NCBI GenBank assembly: GCA_902363515.1
Contig: CABJAN010000006.1
Span: 1-64,000 of the forward strand
Source: Bacillota bacterium
Lineage (GTDB): Bacteria; Bacillota; Clostridia; Lachnospirales; Lachnospiraceae
DNA: 64,000 bases
Direction: 5' to 3'
The notes beneath the pieces are model-generated. The model worked only from the letters and a program-made list of their open reading frames with translations. It was not told the DNA's origin and did not search any database. Made by a program: the position numbers and the translations under genes. Positions 59,294 to 64,000 of this stretch are shown here, in pieces. Position 1 is the stretch's first letter, and every line of letters begins with the position of its first letter.

Positions 59294-60871
59294 ATGAAAA
59301 AAGGAAGAAATATAAAGACCTTGCTTTTGTTAATGGCTCTTACTCTTGTACTTGGCGGATGTCAAGACAAAAAGGACGGGCAAAAGGAATCTCAGACGGA
59401 CAATCGTTCTCAGGAAGCAACAGGGGAACCAGTTATGGGTGGTTCCATTGTAGTAGGAATTCCTCAGGATTTAGAGGATAGTCTTGACCCACACAAATCG
59501 GTAGCGGCAGGAACCAAAGAAGTCCTATTCAACATTTATGAAGGCTTAGTAAAGCCTGATGAAGAAGGAAATTACAAAGATGCAGTGGCTAAGAGCCATG
59601 AAATTTCAGCAGATGGTAAGGTTTATACCTTTGCGCTTAGGGAAAATGTAAAGTTTCATGACGGAAGTACAGTGACTGCACAGGATGTAAAATATTCGAT
59701 TGAACGCTGCGCCGGTATCAACGGGGATGGGACTCCGCTGGTAGCGGCGTTTTCTAATGTGGAGAAAGTGGAGATTCCAGATGAGAAAACCGTACAGATT
59801 ACTTTGAAAGAACCAGATACAGAGTTTCTGGCATATTTGATTGTGGCAATCGTTCCGGAACATGCCAAGGATTTAGACAAACAGCCTGTGGGAACAGGAC
59901 CTTTTTCCTATGTGTCACGTTCTCCTCAGGAAAATATTGTGATTGAGAAATTTGGGGATTACTGGGACACTGAAAATCAGGCATACCTGGATGATGTGAC
60001 TTTTAAGGTGGTAGGAGACAGTAATGCCATTGTAACGGGCTTAAAGGGTGGCTCCATTGACCTTTATCCAAGGGTAAATTCCACACAGTCTGCCCAGGTG
60101 AAAGATGATCCTAATCTGACTATTTTGGAAGGTGGTATGAATCTGGTTCAGGCGCTGTATCTGAATAATGCCCAGAAGCCTTTTGATGATGTGAAGGTGC
60201 GTCAGGCTATGTGCTACGCAGTGAACCGTCAGGAAGTACTGGATATGATGGCAGATGGCAAGGGAACCATTATCGGAAGCAGTATGTTTCCGGCTTTTGA
60301 GAAGTATTATATGCCGGAACTGGCAGAGCGCTATCCTCAGGATATTGAAAAGGCAAAAAAACTTTTAAAAGAGGCAGGATATCCGGATGGTTTTGAAATG
60401 ACCATCACAGTGCCTAATAATTACCAGCAGCATATTGATACAGCTCAGGTTTTGGCAGAACAGCTAAAACAGGTGGGAATCCAGGCTGAAATTCAGCTGA
60501 TTGAGTGGGATAGCTGGTTAAGTGATGTGTATGCAGACCGCAAATTCCAGTCAACTGTGGTAGGTGTGGATGCGGCTTATTTAAGCGGAAGCGCTCTTTT
60601 GGAGAGATTCTGTTCAGAATCAGATAAGAATTTTATCAATTATAAAAATACAGAATATGACACACTCTATGAACAGGTGCGTAAAAGTGTGGATGACAGC
60701 GAACAGATTCAGCTTTATAAGGAGATGGAAACACTTTTAAGCGAAGATGCTGCAAATGTGTATATTCAGGATATGGCAGCAGAGGTGGTTTTAAGAAAAG
60801 GTTATGGAGGATATGTGTTCTATCCTCTCTATGTGCAGGATATGGCAAAAATTTATAAAACAGCAGAATAA
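59294..60871 (+). CDS. Oligopeptide/dipeptide ABC substrate-binding lipoprotein
   Basis: A family 5 extracellular solute-binding lipoprotein, 525 residues. A lipobox (LVLGGC, cysteine about residue 22) follows a basic signal. The mature protein has GGSIVVGIPQDLEDSLDPHK at its start, VYTFALRENVKFHDGS and AVNRQEVLDMMADG, all typical of DppA/OppA/NikA-type proteins. The frame is open from 59183, but AAAGGAG and ATG 59294 give the lipoprotein signal. The ligand may be a peptide, nickel or a sugar-like compound; the whole operon (two permeases, two ATPases) is the peptide/nickel type. Confidence 0.92.
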   Translation: MKKGRNIKTLLLLMALTLVLGGCQDKKDGQKESQTDNRSQEATGEPVMGGSIVVGIPQDLEDSLDPHKSVAAGTKEVLFNIYEGLVKPDEEGNYKDAVAKSHEISADGKVYTFALRENVKFHDGSTVTAQDVKYSIERCAGINGDGTPLVAAFSNVEKVEIPDEKTVQITLKEPDTEFLAYLIVAIVPEHAKDLDKQPVGTGPFSYVSRSPQENIVIEKFGDYWDTENQAYLDDVTFKVVGDSNAIVTGLKGGSIDLYPRVNSTQSAQVKDDPNLTILEGGMNLVQALYLNNAQKPFDDVKVRQAMCYAVNRQEVLDMMADGKGTIIGSSMFPAFEKYYMPELAERYPQDIEKAKKLLKEAGYPDGFEMTITVPNNYQQHIDTAQVLAEQLKQVGIQAEIQLIEWDSWLSDVYADRKFQSTVVGVDAAYLSGSALLERFCSESDKNFINYKNTEYDTLYEQVRKSVDDSEQIQLYKEMETLLSEDAANVYIQDMAAEVVLRKGYGGYVFYPLYVQDMAKIYKTAE

Positions 60872-60899
60872 GAGAAGCAGAAAAGGAGAAAGACGGAAG

Positions 60900-61844
60900 A
60901 TGAAATATGTGATTAAAAAAATAGGAACTCTCATTATAACATTGTTAATTGTCTCCTTCCTGTCTTTTCTGGCCTTTTCTGTTATTCCAGGAGATGCGGC
61001 CAGATCCAGATTAGGAACAGAGGCTACCAAGGAACAAGTGGAAGCTTTACAGAAAGAAATGGGGTTGGATAAGCCGGTGCTTGTGCGTTATGCAAGCTGG
61101 CTTGGGAATTTTTTTACTGGGAATATGGGAGAATCTTTTAGCTATTCCATGCCTGTAAGTGATTTGATTCAGGATAAAATACCAGTGACAATGATGTTGA
61201 CCCTATTGGCTTTTTTGATCATGCTAGTAATTTCTGTTCCTCTTGGAATTTTTTCAGCCAGGCATGAAGGAATGATAGTTGATAGGATTCTGGTGGTGTT
61301 GAATCAGTTTGTGATGTCTGTTCCAGGATTTTTCATTGGCATTGTGCTTACCTATGTATTTGGTCTGATCCTGCATTGGTTTACCCCAGGAGCTTACGTA
61401 TCTGCCAGCCAAAATTTCTGGGGATTTCTGGGATATTTAATTGCTCCGGCTATTGCCATTGCCCTTCCAAGGTGTGCTATGGGAGTGAAAATGCTGAGAA
61501 GTTCTGTACTGTCACAAATGCATGCAGATTATGTTCGTACTGCTTATGCCAGAGGAAATGGAACCTCTAGAGTGTTGTATGGTCATGTACTGAAGAATGC
61601 CTTGCTTCCAGTACTTACTTTTTGGGGAATGGCTATTGCAGATATTATGGCTAACAGCATTATTATAGAGCAGGTATTTACCATACCAGGTCTTGGCAGT
61701 TTGCTGATTTCTTCCATTTCCAACCGGGATTATCCGGTAGTACAGGGGATTATGGTGCTGATTGCTGCGTTTGTGATATTGATTAATTTTGTGGTGGATG
61801 TGCTGTATGGCAAGATTGACCCAAGAATTCGCATCAAGAAATGA
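60900..61844 (+). CDS. Peptide/nickel-type ABC permease 1 (DppB/OppB-like)
   Basis: First membrane subunit of the uptake system, 314 residues with about six helices. The family opening is IKKIGTLIITLLIVSFLSFL followed by IPGDAARSRLG; the EAA loop reads YVRTAYARGNGTSRVLYGHV, followed by the typical LKNALLPVL and a VFTIPGLGSLL segment. The open frame begins earlier (60804), inside the preceding gene, but ATG 60900 with AAGGAG is the conventional start. It lies 28 bases after the binding-protein gene. Confidence 0.93.
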   Translation: MKYVIKKIGTLIITLLIVSFLSFLAFSVIPGDAARSRLGTEATKEQVEALQKEMGLDKPVLVRYASWLGNFFTGNMGESFSYSMPVSDLIQDKIPVTMMLTLLAFLIMLVISVPLGIFSARHEGMIVDRILVVLNQFVMSVPGFFIGIVLTYVFGLILHWFTPGAYVSASQNFWGFLGYLIAPAIAIALPRCAMGVKMLRSSVLSQMHADYVRTAYARGNGTSRVLYGHVLKNALLPVLTFWGMAIADIMANSIIIEQVFTIPGLGSLLISSISNRDYPVVQGIMVLIAAFVILINFVVDVLYGKIDPRIRIKK

Positions 61845-61857
61845 AAGGGGAAGGAAC

Positions 61858-62667
61858 ATGAAGAAAAAACAGAAAAATTATGAATTGATTCTGGGTGCTT
61901 CCATTACCCTTTTTATGGTCATTCTTCTTCTTGTGGGAATCTTTTTTACACCCTATGACCCGGATTCCATGAATGGAAGTGCAAAATTTGCAGCTCCTTC
62001 TCTGGCTCATTTGTTTGGGTGTGACCATTTTGGAAGAGATGTGTTCAGCAGGGTTTTAAAAGGTACAGGAACCACCTTTTTTGTGGCAGCGGCTACGGTG
62101 ATTTTGGGAGGAGGTATTGGCATTTTCATAGGTGCTTTTACCGGGTACTTTGGCGGATGGGCAGATGAAGTTCTTATGCGGGTAAATGATGTACTGTTTT
62201 CCTTTCCACATATTCTTCTGGCTTTGGTTTTTATCAGCATTCTGGGACCAGGGAAATATAATGTGATTTTAGCGTTGGCAGTGGTCTTTGTACCTAGTTT
62301 TGCCAGAATTACCAGAAGCGAATTTCTAAGCCAGAAGGAAATGGATTATGTGAAAAGCGCCAGGCTTATGGGGGCGTCTCACATACGGATTATGTTTGTG
62401 CATATATTTCCAAACGTTTTGCCAGCAGTATTGTCCATGGCAGCCATTGGATTTAATAATGCGGTGCTGGCAGAGGCTGGAATGAGTTATCTGGGAATCG
62501 GTGTGCAGCCTCCAGATGCTTCTCTTGGAAGAATGTTATCAGAATCCCAGACCTATCTTATGAGCGCGCCCTGGTGCGCAATTTTTCCGGGGCTGGCGGT
62601 AATACTTCTGGCGCTTGGCTGTTCTCTTATAGGTGACGGACTGTTAAAGAAGGGAGGTGGGAAGTAA
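61858..62667 (+). CDS. Peptide/nickel-type ABC permease 2 (DppC/OppC-like)
   Basis: Second membrane subunit, 269 residues with five or six helices. It has the DppC-type segment HLFGCDHFGRDVFSRVLKGT, the EAA loop MDYVKSARLMGASHIRIMFV and GMSYLGIGVQPPDASLGRML near the C-terminus. GGGGAAGGAAC before ATG 61858 sets the start; the frame is open earlier but overlaps the first permease. The ATPase gene starts one base after its stop. Confidence 0.93.
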   Translation: MKKKQKNYELILGASITLFMVILLLVGIFFTPYDPDSMNGSAKFAAPSLAHLFGCDHFGRDVFSRVLKGTGTTFFVAAATVILGGGIGIFIGAFTGYFGGWADEVLMRVNDVLFSFPHILLALVFISILGPGKYNVILALAVVFVPSFARITRSEFLSQKEMDYVKSARLMGASHIRIMFVHIFPNVLPAVLSMAAIGFNNAVLAEAGMSYLGIGVQPPDASLGRMLSESQTYLMSAPWCAIFPGLAVILLALGCSLIGDGLLKKGGGK

Positions 62668-62668
62668 G

Positions 62669-63490
62669 ATGAAATTATTGGAAGTAAGAAATCTGAAGCT
62701 GGAATTCCTGGATACCATACCGCCGACGCAGGTAACTAAAGGAATATCGTTTTCCATGGAGCCTGGAGAAATTCTGGGAATTGTGGGAGAATCCGGTTCC
62801 GGGAAAACTCAGACAGCTCTTTCCATCCTGAGACTTTTGAAAAAACAGGAGCGGATTGCCTCCGGAGAAATTTTATTTCAGGGAAAAAATCTGGCTGAAT
62901 TGCCATTAAAAGAGATGGAAAAAATCAGGGGCAAAGAAATCAGCATGATTTTTCAGGAGCCTATGACCTCTTTAAATCCCGTACTGACCATAGGAACACA
63001 GATTGAGGAAGGCATGAAGCTGCATACCAAGATGAGCGCCATAGAGCGGAAGGAAAAAGCTCTGGCAATTATGGAAGAAGCAGAATTGCATGATCCTGAG
63101 ACTCTTTGGAAACAATATCCACATCAGTTATCAGGAGGAATGCGGCAGAGAGTTATGATTGCAGCCGCTTTGACTACGGAGCCAAGGCTTTTGATAGCAG
63201 ATGAACCTACGACTGCATTGGATGTGACTATTCAGGCTCAGATTTTGAAACTGATGAAGAAAATCAATGAAAAACATGGGACGGGGATTTTGTTTATTTC
63301 CCATGATTTAGGCGTGATCCGCAAACTCTGTTCCAGAGTTATTGTGATGAATCAGGGAGAAATTGTGGAAGAAGGGCCTGTTTCTCAGGTTTTTGAAAAG
63401 CCACAGGAAGAATATACCAAAAAGCTGTTAGCAGCCATTCCTACCCGAAGAACTTCCCTTCGCAGAAGAAAAGGGGGAAATCACACATGA
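62669..63490 (+). CDS. Peptide/nickel-type ABC ATPase 1 (DppD/OppD-like)
   Basis: ATPase subunit of the oligopeptide-type importer, 273 residues. Walker A is [12 protein letters not shown], the Q-loop [13 protein letters not shown], the signature [12 protein letters not shown] and Walker [20 protein letters not shown] suits ATG 62669; an upstream GTG at 62657 is in frame but too close to the ribosome site. Its end overlaps the next ATPase by four bases. It lacks most of the C-terminal oligopeptide extension, ending [17 protein letters not shown]. Confidence 0.93.
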   Translation: MKLLEVRNLKLEFLDTIPPTQVTKGISFSMEPGEILGIVGESGSGKTQTALSILRLLKKQERIASGEILFQGKNLAELPLKEMEKIRGKEISMIFQEPMTSLNPVLTIGTQIEEGMKLHTKMSAIERKEKALAIMEEAELHDPETLWKQYPHQLSGGMRQRVMIAAALTTEPRLLIADEPTTALDVTIQAQILKLMKKINEKHGTGILFISHDLGVIRKLCSRVIVMNQGEIVEEGPVSQVFEKPQEEYTKKLLAAIPTRRTSLRRRKGGNHT

Positions 63491-64000
63491 AGAACATTTT
63501 AGAAGTCAGACATGTAAGCGCTGCCTATACGGATGAGAAGCAGGGGAGACAGGTGCTGAAGGATATTTCCCTGGAAGTAAAAGAAAATGAGATTCTGGGG
63601 CTTGTAGGAGAGAGTGGATGTGGAAAATCCACCTTATCCAAAGTAATTCTTGGGTTTTTGAAGCCCAGTCAGGGGGAAATTCACCATGAAACTCAGAATC
63701 CACAGATGATTTTCCAGGACCCGGCTTCTTCCTTAAATCCCAGTAAGAAAATCTCCTGGATTTTAGAGGAGCCTCTTCGGATGCAGAAAATACCAAAGGA
63801 AGAGCGCAGGAAACAAGTATTGGAGATGGCAGAGCGTGTAGGCTTAAGCCAGGAACAACTGAAACGTTATCCAAGAGAACTAAGCGGTGGACAAAGACAG
63901 AGGGTGAGTATAGCAGCAGCTTTGATACAAGGCTCAAAATTCATCATTGCAGATGAACCGGTGTCAGCATTGGACGTGACCATACAGAGACAGATTATGG
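63487..64000 (+). CDS. Peptide/nickel-type ABC ATPase 2 (DppF/OppF-like), partial
   Basis: The second ATPase of the importer, beginning at ATG 63487 in an ATGA overlap and running off the window end. The visible 171 residues have [13 protein letters not shown] (Walker A), [13 protein letters not shown] (Q-loop), [15 protein letters not shown] (signature) and [12 protein letters not shown] (Walker B). The H-loop and C-terminus lie beyond 64000. The complete operon is thus binding protein, two permeases, two ATPases. Confidence 0.92.
   Translation, partial: MKNILEVRHVSAAYTDEKQGRQVLKDISLEVKENEILGLVGESGCGKSTLSKVILGFLKPSQGEIHHETQNPQMIFQDPASSLNPSKKISWILEEPLRMQKIPKEERRKQVLEMAERVGLSQEQLKRYPRELSGGQRQRVSIAAALIQGSKFIIADEPVSALDVTIQRQIM

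Noticed and set aside
1..64000. CRISPR arrays, integrases, transposases, phage genes
   Set aside because: No regularly spaced repeats and no such proteins were seen on either strand.

Overview
The window looks like a chromosomal segment of a low-to-mid GC, endospore-forming Firmicute, most likely a Lachnospiraceae member such as Blautia. The reasons are the sporulation pair gpr-spoIIP next to lepA-hemW, strong AGGAGG-type ribosome sites, frequent TTG/GTG starts, sigma-A style promoters, a type II tRNA-Leu without encoded CCA, and Gram-positive envelope genes (LCP ligase, DacF, CdaA/CdaR, HPr with both His15 and Ser46). The genus is inference; no rRNA is present.

Layout. 0-2.4 kb: gpr and spoIIP. 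2.4-12.5 kb: a polysaccharide cluster with its own promoter and terminator. It encodes a fused cytidylyltransferase/CobD-like PLP enzyme, an opine-type dehydrogenase, an O-acyltransferase, a LicD phosphotransferase, a flippase, two GT2 enzymes, a DUF2304 protein and a DUF2142 membrane protein. 12.5-19.5 kb: two overlapping HTH-TPR regulators, an MFS exporter, an ABC half-exporter and an AAA/PD-(D/E)XK protein. Together these separate spoIIP from lepA, which are usually adjacent. 19.5-35.5 kb: lepA, hemW, a CBS protein, uvrA with a LexA box, an mreB-type gene, recD2, comF, two uncharacterised membrane proteins, cdaA-cdaR, HPr and azlCD. 35.5-49.7 kb: a second polysaccharide cluster (ABC exporter, several large glycosyltransferases, initiating phosphosugar transferase, LCP ligase), interrupted by an opposite-strand dacF. 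49.8-53.3 kb: htrA and a ClpX. 53.3-54.8 kb: an AT-rich patch with a broken secreted-protein gene, a small membrane protein and tRNA-Leu. 54.9-64 kb: uppP, a split ThrE-type exporter, an M42 peptidase, nrdR and an oligopeptide ABC operon cut by the window end.

How it fits together. Much of the window serves the cell envelope. The second cluster can build a glycan on undecaprenyl phosphate, export it through a Wzm/Wzt-type transporter and attach it to the wall by the LCP enzyme. UppP recycles the carrier, DacF trims peptidoglycan, the MreB-type protein guides wall growth and CdaA/CdaR makes c-di-AMP. The first cluster appears to make a second glycan carrying an unusual phospho-substituent: the fused enzyme could make a CDP-activated amino alcohol, the opine dehydrogenase could N-carboxyalkylate it and LicD could transfer it. 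This is the strongest candidate for an undescribed system.

Other points of note: a repeated roughly 40-base core sits in the loop of two unrelated long terminator hairpins (41.7 and 51.6 kb), and a bacteriocin-like secreted gene at 54 kb has kept a near-perfect promoter but has a nonsense codon and no clear start.
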